Source of the DNA: Arthrobacter sp. StoSoilB22
GTDB lineage: Bacteria > Actinomycetota > Actinomycetes > Actinomycetales > Micrococcaceae
Direction of reading: 5' to 3'
Length of the DNA stretch: 64,000 nt
NCBI RefSeq assembly: GCF_019977315.1
Contig: NZ_AP024652.1
Span: forward strand, 806,001 to 870,000
Shown here: positions 24,834 to 33,922 of the stretch, one piece after another
How the letters are laid out: each line of letters starts with the position of its first letter
How positions within the stretch are numbered: the stretch's first letter is position 1
Notes under the pieces: generated by a model
The model's database searches: none
Told to the model about the DNA's origin: nothing
Seen by the model: the letters and a program-made list of their open reading frames with translations, nothing else
Translations under genes and position numbers: made by a program

Positions 24834-25640
24834 CTAGATGTGAAGCAGGCTGGGCGCGGCGCCCAGCAGCTTCTTGGTGTAGTCGTTGCTCGGGTTGTCG
24901 AAGACCTGCGCGGCTGAGCCCTGTTCGACGATCTTGCCGAAGTACATGACGCAGATACGGTCCGAGACATAGCGGACGGTCTGGATGTCGTGCGAGATGA
25001 ACACCATGCCCAGGTTCAGCTGGGTTTTCAGGTCGGACAGAAGGTTCAGGACCTGCGCACGGACGGAGACGTCCAGCGCCGACGTCGGCTCGTCGGCCAC
25101 GATGATGTCCGGGTCCAAAGCCAACGCGCGGGCGATCGCCACGCGCTGGCGCTGGCCGCCGGAAACCTGCGACGGCGTCACTTCGGCTGCCGATTGCGGC
25201 AAGCCAACCAGGGCCAAGAGTTCCTTGACCTTGGCGGCGCGGGAAGCAGCGTTGCCGATCCCATGAATCTGAAGGGGATCAGTGAGGATGTCCTGGATGG
25301 TCATGCGGGGGTTCAGTGCCGTCGCCGGGTCCTGGAAGACCACGGAGACGGAGCGGCCAAACTGCTTGCGCATGGCCGCGTTCCGCTTGATGGCCGGCTT
25401 TCCGTGGAACAAAACCTTGCCCGACGTCGGCGGCTGAAGTCCCACGAGGACCGAAGCAAGCGTGGACTTGCCGCAGCCGGACTCACCCACGATGCCCACG
25501 GTTTCGCCGCGGCTGATGGTGAAGTCCACGCCGTCCACGGCCTTGACGATGTTCGGACGGAACAGGCCACCGGTCCGTGCATGGTGGTAGACCTTGACGT
25601 CCTTGAGCTCGATGACGGGCTTGCCGGTCGATTCACTCAT
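24834..25640 (-). CDS. Oligopeptide-type ABC transporter ATPase (DppF/OppF-like)
   Basis: A 268-aa ATPase with Walker [10 protein letters not shown], signature [15 protein letters not shown], Walker [15 protein letters not shown] and the H-loop FISHD. It has the C-terminal region typical of peptide-family ATPases ([20 protein letters not shown]). It overlaps the stop of the fused permease-ATPase gene by 4 bp. In this operon it would energise uptake of sialic acid or a sialo-compound across the membrane. Confidence 0.92.
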   Translation of the reverse strand: MSESTGKPVIELKDVKVYHHARTGGLFRPNIVKAVDGVDFTISRGETVGIVGESGCGKSTLASVLVGLQPPTSGKVLFHGKPAIKRNAAMRKQFGRSVSVVFQDPATALNPRMTIQDILTDPLQIHGIGNAASRAAKVKELLALVGLPQSAAEVTPSQVSGGQRQRVAIARALALDPDIIVADEPTSALDVSVRAQVLNLLSDLKTQLNLGMVFISHDIQTVRYVSDRICVMYFGKIVEQGSAAQVFDNPSNDYTKKLLGAAPSLLHI

Positions 25641-27757
25641 TTCGCATCCTCCTTCAGATGGCTCGCCCAGTAGTGGTCGGCATCGTCACCGTTCGCCGAG
25701 GAAACCGAAGAGACGGCGGTGAGGACCAGTTTCTGGTGGGGATCGGCGTCGGGTCGCAGTGAGCGGGCCGCGAAGCGGTCGCCCGTGGCGAAGTCCCGCG
25801 GGGACGGAACAGTGCCGGGGATCTGGTGGAGGCGAACAGCGTCGGCCTCGATGGACAGCACCGCACCGAGGAGGCCACGGGTGTACTCGTGCTTGGGGTT
25901 CTGAAGAAGCTCGGAAGCCCGTGCGGATTCCACCACTTGGCCGGCGTACATCACCGTGATGCGGTGTGCCAGCGAGGCCACCAGGGCGAGGTCGTGGCTG
26001 ACGAAAACCATGGCGAAGCCGAGTTGTTCACGCAGTTCGTTGAGAAGGTCCACAACCTGCTTCTGGACAGTGACGTCCAGGGCGGTGGTGGGCTCATCGG
26101 CAACAACGATCTTGGGCGAACGGGACAGCGCCATAGCGATCAGCACGCGTTGGCGCTGGCCGCCGGAGAGCTCGTGCGGGTAGCTGGCGAGGGTCCGCAC
26201 TGGATCCAGTTTCACCATTTCCAGCAGCTCTGCGGGCGTCTTGCGGCCGCCGCGCTTGGTGAGCTGCTCCAGCTGGTCCTTGATTTTCATGGACGGGTTC
26301 AGGGAGCTCAACGCGTCCTGGTAGACCATGGCGATCTGTTCGCCCCGGAGGCCCTCGTAGGCCTTCGGGTTGCTGTGCTTGGTTGCGGAGTCCAGGAGCT
26401 CCTTGCCATCGAACTTGATGGAGCCGGTGACTTGGGCAGTCTTGGGCAGCAGCCCCATCACGGCCAGGGAAGTGATGGACTTGCCACAACCGGATTCGCC
26501 CACCAGGCCCATGGTTTCGCCCTCGCGGACGGTGAAGGAGACGTTGTCCACAATCGCGATGTCGCCGAAGCGCCCCGGGAACCGGATGGAGAGGTCTTTC
26601 ACCTCGAGCACGTTTCGCGCTTCGGGAGAAACCTGCGGGAGGCGGTCGGTGCGCTTCGCTTCGATTGCTGCCAGGAGTTCCAGTTCGCGGTCCAGGAGAA
26701 GGTGCGGGTTGGCGGCGGCCAGCTTCATGTCGGTGAGGACGGCTGAGGAGCCAGCCCCGGAAGTGACGCCGTCAGCGGAAGCCGCCATGACGCCGTCGAG
26801 CTCGTGTGCCTCAACCACAGAGGGCTGGGCAACGGAGGTGGCAACCTCGGCATCGACAGCAACGGCTGCGGAGGATCCGTCGTCGTCCTTTACTACCGGT
26901 GCGCGGCGGAGCTTCGGATTGACCATGGCGTCGGTGAGGCCCTCGGCCAGGATGTTCAGTGACAGCACGGTCAAGAGGATGGTGAGGCCGGCGAAGGTAG
27001 TGGCCCACCAGCCGCCGGACAGGACCAGGTTGCGGCCGTAGGAGATCACGTTGCCCCAGGAAGGAGCGGGGTCCTGCACGCCGGCGCCCAGGAAGGACAA
27101 CGAGGCTTCGAGGATGATGGCGTCGGCCACCATGACAGTGGCGAACACCAGCACGGGGGCGGCGGTGTTGCGGACGATGTGCTTGACCAGGATGTAGAAG
27201 CGGCCGGCTCCGATCACGCGCTCGGCACGGACGTAGTCTTCGCCGTACTGTGCCAGCACGTTGGCACGGACCACGCGGGCCAGCTGGGGGGTGTAAATGA
27301 TGGCGATCGCGATGATGATGGTGGGCACCGAGTTACCGAACGCTGCCAACAGCACGGCTGCCAGGGCGATGCCGGGGAATGCCATGAGGATGTCCATGAG
27401 CCGCATGATGATCTCGTTCACGGACTTGCTGGAGGTGGCCGCGAACGAACCGAGGAGCGCTCCGGCCAAGATGGCCAGGGCAACAGCGCCCAGACCGATC
27501 ATCAGCGACGACTGTGCGCCAAACAGGAGCCGGGAGAAGATGTCACGGCCCAGGCGGTCGGTGCCAAAGAAGTGTTCGGCGCCGGGCGGCGTGGCCGGGA
27601 TGAAGGTCTCCAGAGGATCGTGCGGAGCGATGACCGGCGCGAAGATCGCTGCCAGGACAATCACCATGAGGAAGACCAGGGCGATACGGGAGCCCCAGGG
27701 CAGGGCCTTGAAACGAATGCCCGGGGCACTTAGCCGTTCTGCGAGCTTGCTGCGCAT
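25637..27757 (-). CDS. Fused ABC permease (DppC-like) and ATPase (DppD-like)
   Basis: A 706-aa fusion. Residues 1-290 are a DppC-type permease with six helices (first about 24-47) and the EAA loop (RAERVIGAGRFYILVKHIVR). Residues about 290-370 are an Ala/Val/Asp-rich linker. Residues about 375-690 are a complete ATPase with [41 protein letters not shown] and FVSHDLALV. Two genes normally separate in Dpp/Opp operons are joined here with no frame defect. It works with the DppB-like permease and the DppF-like ATPase. Confidence 0.92.
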   Translation of the reverse strand: MRSKLAERLSAPGIRFKALPWGSRIALVFLMVIVLAAIFAPVIAPHDPLETFIPATPPGAEHFFGTDRLGRDIFSRLLFGAQSSLMIGLGAVALAILAGALLGSFAATSSKSVNEIIMRLMDILMAFPGIALAAVLLAAFGNSVPTIIIAIAIIYTPQLARVVRANVLAQYGEDYVRAERVIGAGRFYILVKHIVRNTAAPVLVFATVMVADAIILEASLSFLGAGVQDPAPSWGNVISYGRNLVLSGGWWATTFAGLTILLTVLSLNILAEGLTDAMVNPKLRRAPVVKDDDGSSAAVAVDAEVATSVAQPSVVEAHELDGVMAASADGVTSGAGSSAVLTDMKLAAANPHLLLDRELELLAAIEAKRTDRLPQVSPEARNVLEVKDLSIRFPGRFGDIAIVDNVSFTVREGETMGLVGESGCGKSITSLAVMGLLPKTAQVTGSIKFDGKELLDSATKHSNPKAYEGLRGEQIAMVYQDALSSLNPSMKIKDQLEQLTKRGGRKTPAELLEMVKLDPVRTLASYPHELSGGQRQRVLIAMALSRSPKIVVADEPTTALDVTVQKQVVDLLNELREQLGFAMVFVSHDLALVASLAHRITVMYAGQVVESARASELLQNPKHEYTRGLLGAVLSIEADAVRLHQIPGTVPSPRDFATGDRFAARSLRPDADPHQKLVLTAVSSVSSANGDDADHYWASHLKEDAK

Positions 27758-27760
27758 GAG

Positions 27761-28717
27761 CTATACCGTCCTGATTCGGGGGTTGATGAGCAGGTAAAGG
27801 AGGTCCACCACAATGTTCACCAGAACAAAGGTGACCGAGATGGTGAGCACCACGCCCTGGACAAGGTTGACGTCCAGGTTGGTGATGCCGTTGAGGATCA
27901 GTTGGCCCATGCCGGGCAGGGCGAAAATCATTTCAATCACGACGGCGCCACCCAGCAAGTAGCCCACGCGGAGTCCCAGCACGGTCACCGGGGTGACGAG
28001 CGCGTTGCGGAGGACGTTCTTGGAGACCACCTCGCGGTAAGGGACACCGTTGCCGATGGCGGTGCGGACGTAGTCGCGGTCCAGCTCTTCAACCATCGAG
28101 GTGCGGACCACGCGGATCAGGGACGCTGAGACCGGGATGCCGAGGGCGAGTGCCGGGAGGGCCATCGAGTTGAGCCAACCGCCAAAGCCGGATTCCGGCG
28201 TCGCAATTCCGCCTGAGGGGAACATCGGGTTCTCGCCCAGAGCGAACCACTGGATGAGCAGGATGCCGAGCCAGAATGACGGCGTAGCAATCGCGGCGAT
28301 GGAGAAGACGCGGACCAGCTGGTCCTGCCATTTGTCGCGGTACAGGGCGCCCATGATGCCGAAGGCCAGGGAGAGCACGATCGCAATGAGGACGCCAAGG
28401 AAGGTGAGTTGAAGGGTCAGAGGGAACGCCGAGGCGATCATGGACGCCACCGACTTGGCCGGTGGTGTGGTGACCCCGAGGTCGAACTGCAGGAGCTTGC
28501 CGAGGAATCGGAAGTACTGCAGGACCAGGGGGTCGTTCAGGCCATTGTCCTGGCGGTACTGCTGCTTGGCTTCTTCGCTGGCGCCATCGCCGAGGGCGGA
28601 GCTTGCCTGATCGCCGGGAGCGGCCTGCAGGACGAGGAAGACGAGCAACGTAATGCCCAGGATCATCAATGGCAATGCTGCAAGTCTGCGGCCTAGCAAA
28701 CGCAATATGGTGACCAA
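27761..28717 (-). CDS. Oligopeptide-type ABC permease (DppB-like)
   Basis: A 318-aa permease with an N-terminal helix at about 12-32 and five more helices, the EAA segment DRDYVRTAIGNGVPYREVVS, and the C-terminus TVSFVLVNIVVDLLY-type helix ending NPRIRTV. Start is TTG 28717 because GGAG lies 6 nt upstream and the protein then begins just before the first helix. The upstream frame extension is inside a palindromic repeat (28739-28799) and is rejected. Stop is 3 bp from the fused gene. Confidence 0.9.
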   Translation of the reverse strand: MVTILRLLGRRLAALPLMILGITLLVFLVLQAAPGDQASSALGDGASEEAKQQYRQDNGLNDPLVLQYFRFLGKLLQFDLGVTTPPAKSVASMIASAFPLTLQLTFLGVLIAIVLSLAFGIMGALYRDKWQDQLVRVFSIAAIATPSFWLGILLIQWFALGENPMFPSGGIATPESGFGGWLNSMALPALALGIPVSASLIRVVRTSMVEELDRDYVRTAIGNGVPYREVVSKNVLRNALVTPVTVLGLRVGYLLGGAVVIEMIFALPGMGQLILNGITNLDVNLVQGVVLTISVTFVLVNIVVDLLYLLINPRIRTV

Positions 28718-28738
28718 TGTATTCTCCGGTTGATCTGG

Positions 28739-28799
28739 TTGGGAGGCCCGCTCTGCAGGGTTTTTGGGGGTTAAACCCTGCAGAGCGGGCCTCACAACG
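28739..28799. repeat. Dispersed palindromic repeat, copy D
   Basis: The most symmetric copy: GGCCCGCTCTGCAGGGTTT (28745-28763) and AAACCCTGCAGAGCGGGCC (28773-28791), with a short loop. It lies between the binding-protein gene and the permease genes of the same operon, where a strong stem can protect or terminate the upstream mRNA and so lower permease expression relative to the binding protein. Confidence 0.9.
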
Positions 28800-28810
28800 C
28801 GAAGGGTTGC

Positions 28811-30433
28811 TTAGGCTGTGCGTCCGACGTCGACGAAGGACAAGCCGGTGGTGGGCAGGGGCTGGAAGCCGTTGAGCTTCTTTTCATCCCATGCGCTGGG
28901 CAATTGGCGGTGGAAGACCGGGTACAGGGGAACTTCGTCCGAAACCATGTCCACGATTTCACTCACGATCTTCTTGGCTTCCTCACCTGAAGCCTGCGAG
29001 CCCTTGTTCATGAGCTCCTGCAGCTTGGTACGCTCCGGCGTGGTCCAGAAGGCGCGCTTGTCCATCCATGTTGCACCCGAGTAGAACCAGCTCAAGAGGA
29101 GGTCCGCGTCGTTACCGAAAACGGAGGGATCGCCGGGAGCTGCGACCACGGAGAAATCACCCTTGCCAACGCGGTCGCTGTACAAAGCGCCGGACTGGAG
29201 GCTCTTGACGGTGACCTTGACTCCAGGGATCTTGTTCCAGGATTCGAGGATCAGCGGCGCAACATCCTTCACCCAGGCGGTGTCCGTTGTGAGGAGTTCG
29301 AATTCGAGACTGGTGACGCCGGCCTGCTTCAGGAGTTCCTCAGCCTTGGACGTATCGAAGCCGTAGACGTTCTTGGCCTTGACGTAATCCGGATGGCCTT
29401 CCTGGAAGTAGGACGTGGCAGCCTTGGCGTTGCCGAACAGGGCCTTCTTAATGATGGCTTCCTTGTCCATGCCGTAGTGCAGGGCCTGACGGACCAGCTT
29501 GTTGTCGAACGGTGCCTTGGCGCAGTTGAACATGAGGAACAGCAGGCCGAAGGACTGGACGGACTCCACCTTGACCTTGGACTTCAGCCCGTCAACGTCC
29601 AGGTAGGGTACGTCTTCGATCGCCTGGACGCGTCCGGACTGCACAGCGGTGACACGGGCGGCGGCATCTGAGAGCAACAACCAGTTCATCCCCTTGGCCA
29701 ATGCCGGCTTGGGGCCGTTGTAGTCAGCGAATGCTTCGAACACGATCTTGTCATCCTTGACCGCCGAAACGAGCTTATAGGGGCCGGAGCCCACTGGCTT
29801 GGCATCGAAGGCTTTCAGGTCGGTGGCCAGCGCCTTGGGCACAATCTTGACTACCGAGATGCGGGGCCCGAAGCCGGGGAAGGCGTACTTCAGAGTGAAC
29901 TCAACCGTCTTCTCGTCCAGCGGCTTGACGTCCTGGATGAAGGGAATGAACTGGGAGAACAGGGACTTGTTGGCCGGATCCATCACGCGGGTGAAGGAGA
30001 AAGCGACGTCCTCGGTGGTGACGGGGGAGCCATCATGGAACTTGGCACCCTCGCGAATGGTCACCTGGTAGGTGGTGTCGTTGACCTTCTTGGGGTCTGC
30101 GGCAGCCAAAGCGTTGTACGGCTGACGCGTGGCGGGGTGCAGTTCGATGAGGCCTTCGAAGATGTGCAGGTTGGCGGCCATAGGGGTGGCGCCGGAGGAG
30201 CTCAGCGGGTCAAAACCCGTGGAGAGTGCGTAGGAGATGCCTGCCTCGATGATGAGGTCCTTGTTGACCGCAGCCGTGTTGGTGGTGGTGCCCGTGGTGG
30301 TGCTGGCAGCGCCGCCGCACGCAGAAAGGGTTGCCGTGAAGGCGGCTGCTGCACCAACTGCGCCGCTTAGCTTCAGGAAGTTCCGGCGGCTGGCGTCATT
30401 GACCAGCGGCAGGCTGTGGATCGTCTTGCTCAT
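28811..30433 (-). CDS. Extracellular solute-binding protein family 5 (lipoprotein)
   Basis: A 540-aa binding protein of the DppA/OppA family. Start ATG 30433 has GGTGAGG 6 nt upstream. Residues 15-45 combine a Tat-like [10 protein letters not shown] motif with a lipobox (TLSACG), so it is probably folded before export and lipid-anchored. Family motifs such as [20 protein letters not shown] and [11 protein letters not shown] are present. It delivers substrate to the downstream permeases. Placement with nanA-nanK-nanE suggests sialic acid uptake, as in actinobacterial and H. ducreyi Sat systems of the same ABC family. Confidence 0.9.
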   Translation of the reverse strand: MSKTIHSLPLVNDASRRNFLKLSGAVGAAAAFTATLSACGGAASTTTGTTTNTAAVNKDLIIEAGISYALSTGFDPLSSSGATPMAANLHIFEGLIELHPATRQPYNALAAADPKKVNDTTYQVTIREGAKFHDGSPVTTEDVAFSFTRVMDPANKSLFSQFIPFIQDVKPLDEKTVEFTLKYAFPGFGPRISVVKIVPKALATDLKAFDAKPVGSGPYKLVSAVKDDKIVFEAFADYNGPKPALAKGMNWLLLSDAAARVTAVQSGRVQAIEDVPYLDVDGLKSKVKVESVQSFGLLFLMFNCAKAPFDNKLVRQALHYGMDKEAIIKKALFGNAKAATSYFQEGHPDYVKAKNVYGFDTSKAEELLKQAGVTSLEFELLTTDTAWVKDVAPLILESWNKIPGVKVTVKSLQSGALYSDRVGKGDFSVVAAPGDPSVFGNDADLLLSWFYSGATWMDKRAFWTTPERTKLQELMNKGSQASGEEAKKIVSEIVDMVSDEVPLYPVFHRQLPSAWDEKKLNGFQPLPTTGLSFVDVGRTA

Positions 30434-30464
30434 AGGGTGCCTCACCATTCGCGTTTCGTGGGTT

Positions 30465-30485
30465 ATCGGATGTAGGACGTCCGAT
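30465..30485. promoter_or_regulatory. Candidate GntR/NanR operator 1
   Basis: ATCGGATGTAGGACGTCCGA(T) is an inverted repeat with arms ATCGGATGT and ACGTCCGAT (8 of 9 pair), 30 bp upstream of the binding-protein start. Its right half recurs at 30607-30617 near the regulator gene, the expected pattern for a local regulator controlling both divergent units. Confidence 0.5.
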
Positions 30486-30606
30486 GCTCGTATGGAAACT
30501 GTAAGGGCGGTCACAACGGAACGTCAAGTGGGGGATTTCCGGCTGCGGCCGGCGCGGAAGGGAATTCTCAGGGAGGAATCCGGTAGCACAGCTATCGGGG
30601 AGGTGG

Positions 30607-30617
30607 GACATCCGATA
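30607..30617. promoter_or_regulatory. Candidate GntR/NanR operator 2 (half site)
   Basis: GGACATCCGAT matches 10 of 11 bases of the right half of the 30465-30485 repeat. A TATCGG lies 14 bp to its left at about 30592-30597. It is about 105 bp before the regulator start. Confidence 0.4.
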
Positions 30618-30720
30618 TTGTATGCTGCGAGTAAGTCATTCTGCGGTGGGCACTAAGCTCGCCTCAATATTAACACCGCACCGCCTTCTCATAGGGTGGC
30701 GCATTGGCAAGGAGAGCGCC

Positions 30721-31449
30721 ATGACAACTTCCGGTGTAGTTCCGCAAGCGCGGTTCAGTGCACAGGCCCGGCTGCGTGCTTTGCAGTCGGACATTATGGA
30801 ATTGATCCTTGAGCGTGAGCTCGAGGCGGGCGATCCATTGCCCACGGAGAGCGAGCTTTCCGGGGCACTCGGCGTAGGGCGTAATACGCTCCGCGAATCC
30901 CTCAAAGTTCTTCAGGCGCTTGGTGTCATTGAAATCCGTCATGGCTTCGGCATGTTCGTGGCGCCGAGTAACTTCGATGCCCTGGCCGACGGGCTGACCT
31001 TCCGAGGGCGCCTTTCACTCCGACACCAAGGCCTTGAAGCCCTGCAGCTGGTGGACGTGCGCCAAGCCCTGGAATCCGGGCTGATTGGCTCCTCCATGGA
31101 TGTCATGACCAAAGAGCAGCTCGCCTCCATCGAAGAAGCCGTGAAGCAGATGGAAGAACTCGCCGCCGCCGGCGAGAATTTTGTTGCCGCGGACGCTGAG
31201 TTCCACCGCCGTCTGTTTGAACCCCTCAACAACGAGCTCCTGATCAACCTGATGGGCGTCTTCTGGAAGGTGTACCGGAAGATCCACGTGGAGATCGGAC
31301 CGGGCAATGAGGACCTGGCGAAAACTGCCGCCATGCACCGCAGCATCTACGCCGCGGTCGCAGCCGGGGACAAAGTCTCGGCGTCCGAACTGCTCAATCG
31401 CCACTTCGATGGCATCCGTCGCCGCATCAGTGAAGCGGTGGGCGACTAA
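30721..31449 (+). CDS. GntR-family (FadR/FCD subfamily) regulator, probably of sialic acid genes
   Basis: A 242-aa regulator. The N-terminal winged helix (ELEAGDPLPTESELSGALGV, then GRNTLRESLKVLQALGVIEI) is followed by an FCD ligand domain (DVRQALESGLIG, then FHRRLFEPLNN and MHRSIYAAVAAGD with the metal-binding His residues). AAGGAG lies 6 nt before ATG 30721. Divergent orientation to the transporter-nan operon and the shared motif in the gap point to local control, as for NanR proteins. Confidence 0.88.
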   Translation: MTTSGVVPQARFSAQARLRALQSDIMELILERELEAGDPLPTESELSGALGVGRNTLRESLKVLQALGVIEIRHGFGMFVAPSNFDALADGLTFRGRLSLRHQGLEALQLVDVRQALESGLIGSSMDVMTKEQLASIEEAVKQMEELAAAGENFVAADAEFHRRLFEPLNNELLINLMGVFWKVYRKIHVEIGPGNEDLAKTAAMHRSIYAAVAAGDKVSASELLNRHFDGIRRRISEAVGD

Positions 31450-31460
31450 CGGACTTAACC

Positions 31461-31509
31461 GCAAGGGCCGCCGTCGTACTTCTTTGAAAAGTACGACGGC
31501 GGCCCTTGC
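31461..31509 (+). terminator. Hairpin terminator after the GntR gene
   Basis: A 21-bp stem: GCAAGGGCCGCCGTCGTACTT (31461-31481) pairs with its near-perfect complement ending CGGCCCTTGC at 31509, with a short CTTTGAA loop. Followed by TGTTTCTG. Strong intrinsic terminator. Confidence 0.85.
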
Positions 31510-31554
31510 TGTTTCTGCGTTCGGGTCACCGGCCGCTTACTGAGGTCAGCCGGG

Positions 31555-31597
31555 CATAAAAAAGACCCGCACAGGCGAACCGGTGCGGGTCTTCATC
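31555..31597 (-). terminator. Terminator of tRNA-Arg
   Basis: On the minus strand AAGACCCGCAC and GTGCGGGTCTT pair around a 10-nt loop and are followed by TTTT, directly after the tRNA 3' end. Confidence 0.85.
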
Positions 31598-31599
31598 TG

Positions 31600-31673
<74 letters not shown>

Positions 31674-31957
31674 ATTTCATGTGATTCTCGGCGGTCTGTT
31701 TCTCTGACCCCCTCGAACCTCAATAAACTTTACAGAAGTTCATGTGAAGTTCCAAATCGAAAAGCTGTAATCTGCGCAACTAGACCGGTCTAGGTGACCT
31801 TCGTCACTTAATTCTAGCCTTCTCGATCCTCAAACCCTGATTTCTAGCGGTTTTCGCCCTACGCCTCTGTGGATGTCCGATGTCTGACAGCGGATTGGTC
31901 TGGTCCGCGGCCCCTATCGTTTAGGACACACCACTGAACCCGAGGAAGGGAACCGCA
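31674..31957. other. Promoter region between tRNA-Arg and pckG
   Basis: No gene is seen. The region is AT-rich to about 31770 and then holds two adjacent inverted repeats at 31780-31808, described separately. The pckG start has GAGGAAGGGAA 5 nt upstream. Confidence 0.6.
31780..31808. promoter_or_regulatory. Adjacent palindromes upstream of pckG, one CRP/GlxR-like
   Basis: CTAGACCGGTCTAG (31780-31793) is a perfect 14-bp palindrome. It abuts GGTGACCTTCGTCACT (31793-31808), which matches GTGA-N6-TCAC of the CRP/GlxR consensus. Both lie about 150 bp before the pckG start, a reasonable place for carbon-source control of gluconeogenesis. Confidence 0.5.
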
Positions 31958-33784
31958 ATGGGCGATCTGGCGCGACTGCCGCTGCTTGAGAAGGCACCTA
32001 CTACGCATGCACGCCTTCTGGCCTGGGTTGAGGAAGTTGCCGAGCTGACTCAGCCGGACCGCATCCACTGGGTTGATGGCAGCGAAGCAGAAAATAAGAA
32101 GCTCACCGACGAACTGGTCGAGGCCGGCACGCTGAAGCGTCTGAACCCGGAAACGTTCCCGAATTCCTTCGCGGCGTTCTCCGACCCCGCTGACGTTGCC
32201 CGTGTGGAGGAACAAACCTTCATCTGCTCCGAGAATGAGCGCGATGCAGGCTTCACCAACAACTGGATGGCCCCGGCCGAAATGAAGCAGAAGCTGCGCG
32301 GACTGTTCGCCGGCTCCATGCGCGGCCGCACCATGTACGTCATTCCGTTCGTCATGGGCCACCTGGATGCCGAGGACCCGAAGTTTGGCGTCGAGATCAC
32401 CGACTCCGCCTACGTTGTTGCCTCCATGCGCATCATGGCCCGAATCGGTACGGACGTCCTGGATCGCATCACGCAGACCGACGCTTTCTTCGTACCTGCC
32501 CTCCACTCACTGGGCGCCCCGCTGGAAGCCGGCCAGGAAGACGTTGCATGGCCGTGCAACACCGACAAGTGGATTGTGCACTTCCCGGAAGAGCGCTCCA
32601 TCTGGTCCTTCGGATCGGGCTACGGCGGAAACGCCCTGCTGGGTAAGAAGTGCTACGCGCTGCGCATCGCCTCGGTGATGGCCCGCGACGAAGGCTGGCT
32701 GGCCGAGCACATGCTCATCCTCAAGCTGACCTCCCCGGAGCAGAAGACCTACTACATCTCCGCTGCCTTCCCGTCCGCTTGTGGCAAGACCAACCTTGCG
32801 TTGCTCGACCCCACCATCAAGGGCTGGAAGGTTGAGACCCTAGGTGACGACATCACCTGGATGCGCTTCGGCAAGGAAGGTGAGCTCCGCGCCGTCAACC
32901 CCGAGGCCGGCCTGTTCGGCGTCGCTCCCGGCACTGGCTGGGGCACCAACCCCAACGCCATGCGTGCCATCGCCAAGGGCAACAGCATCTTCACCAACGT
33001 GGCCCTGACTGACGACGGTGGCGTCTGGTGGGAAGGTATGACCGAGGAAACTCCGGCACACCTGACCGACTGGCGCGGTGAGTCCTGGACTCCGGACTCG
33101 GACAAGCCTGCCGCCCACCCGAACTCCCGATTCTGCACGCCGATTGACCAGATCGACATGCTGGCCGAAGAGTACTTCAGCCCCGAAGGCGTGGAGCTGT
33201 CCGCGATCCTGTTCGGCGGCCGCCGCAAGACCACCATTCCGCTGGTCACCGAGGCCCGCAACTGGTCCAACGGCATTTTCATGGGATCCACCCTGTCCTC
33301 CGAAACCACGGCTGCTGCCGCGGGTGCCGTTGGTGTGGTCCGCCGCGACCCCATGGCCATGCTGCCGTTCATCGGCTACGACGCAGGTGACTACCTGAAC
33401 CACTGGGTGAACCTGTCTGCCAAGGCTAACCCGGAGCGGCTGCCCAAGATCTTCCTGGTCAACTGGTTCCGTCGCACGGCTGAAGGCGGCTTCGCCTGGC
33501 CTGGCTTCGGAGACAACGCCCGTGTGCTCAAGTGGGCCATCGAGCGCCTCGAAGGTAAGGCCGACGCCGTGGAGACCCCCATCGGCTTCGTGCCGACCGG
33601 CGAATCCATCGATCTTGAGGGCCTGGACATGACCCCGGCTGAGGTCGAGTCTGCCGTTCGCGTCGACCCCGAAGAGTGGGCAACCGAACTGGCGTCCATC
33701 GAGGAATGGTTCGCTAACTTCGGCGAATCCCTCCCGGCGGCGCTCCAGTCCGAGCTGGACGGTCTCAAGACCCGTCTGGGCTAG
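31958..33784 (+). CDS. pckG: Phosphoenolpyruvate carboxykinase (GTP)
   Basis: A 608-aa GTP-dependent PEPCK, full length for the actinobacterial family. The P-loop region reads [13 protein letters not shown]; other hallmarks are [12 protein letters not shown], the mobile-loop Arg segment [12 protein letters not shown] and [19 protein letters not shown]. It converts oxaloacetate to PEP at the gluconeogenic entry point, in the cytoplasm. Good RBS (GAGGAAGGG). Single-gene unit ending in a strong hairpin. Confidence 0.97.
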   Translation: MGDLARLPLLEKAPTTHARLLAWVEEVAELTQPDRIHWVDGSEAENKKLTDELVEAGTLKRLNPETFPNSFAAFSDPADVARVEEQTFICSENERDAGFTNNWMAPAEMKQKLRGLFAGSMRGRTMYVIPFVMGHLDAEDPKFGVEITDSAYVVASMRIMARIGTDVLDRITQTDAFFVPALHSLGAPLEAGQEDVAWPCNTDKWIVHFPEERSIWSFGSGYGGNALLGKKCYALRIASVMARDEGWLAEHMLILKLTSPEQKTYYISAAFPSACGKTNLALLDPTIKGWKVETLGDDITWMRFGKEGELRAVNPEAGLFGVAPGTGWGTNPNAMRAIAKGNSIFTNVALTDDGGVWWEGMTEETPAHLTDWRGESWTPDSDKPAAHPNSRFCTPIDQIDMLAEEYFSPEGVELSAILFGGRRKTTIPLVTEARNWSNGIFMGSTLSSETTAAAAGAVGVVRRDPMAMLPFIGYDAGDYLNHWVNLSAKANPERLPKIFLVNWFRRTAEGGFAWPGFGDNARVLKWAIERLEGKADAVETPIGFVPTGESIDLEGLDMTPAEVESAVRVDPEEWATELASIEEWFANFGESLPAALQSELDGLKTRLG

Positions 33785-33817
33785 ACCTCTTAGGAACAAC
33801 GGCGTTCTTAAGTGAAC

Positions 33818-33868
33818 GACGACGGCCCGTCACCTTTCGTATGAAAGGTGGCGGGCCGCCGTCGTGCT
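33818..33868 (+). terminator. Hairpin terminator of pckG
   Basis: ACGACGGC and TCACCTTTC pair with GAAAGGTG and GCCGTCGT around a GTAT loop, with GC-rich middle pairing. The stem is over 20 bp; the T-tail is weak, but the position 35-80 bp after pckG fits. Confidence 0.75.
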
Positions 33869-33922
33869 GTCAGGGAAGCCGTGCTGTCAGCCAAAGCCGT
33901 GCTGGGGCTTAGGCCGTGTGGC

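Larger units (their letters stand above)
30434..30720. other. Divergent promoter region of the sialic acid operon and its regulator
   Basis: A 287-bp non-coding region between the binding-protein and GntR starts. It contains GGACRTCCGAT twice: 30475-30485 (GGACGTCCGAT, within a larger inverted repeat 30465-30485) and 30607-30617 (GGACATCCGAT). Each faces one of the two genes. Confidence 0.7.

Noticed and set aside
24797-24970. N-terminal extension of the sialic acid lyase
   Set aside because: The extension is Ser/Arg/Thr-rich, overlaps the ATPase gene, and lies before a good RBS and GTG start at 24796.
25826-26746. 306-aa plus-strand open frame
   Set aside because: Antisense to the ATPase half of the fused transporter protein.
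28718-28795. N-terminal extension of the DppB-like permease
   Set aside because: It would be encoded by the palindromic repeat; a TTG start with a well-placed GGAG lies at 28717.
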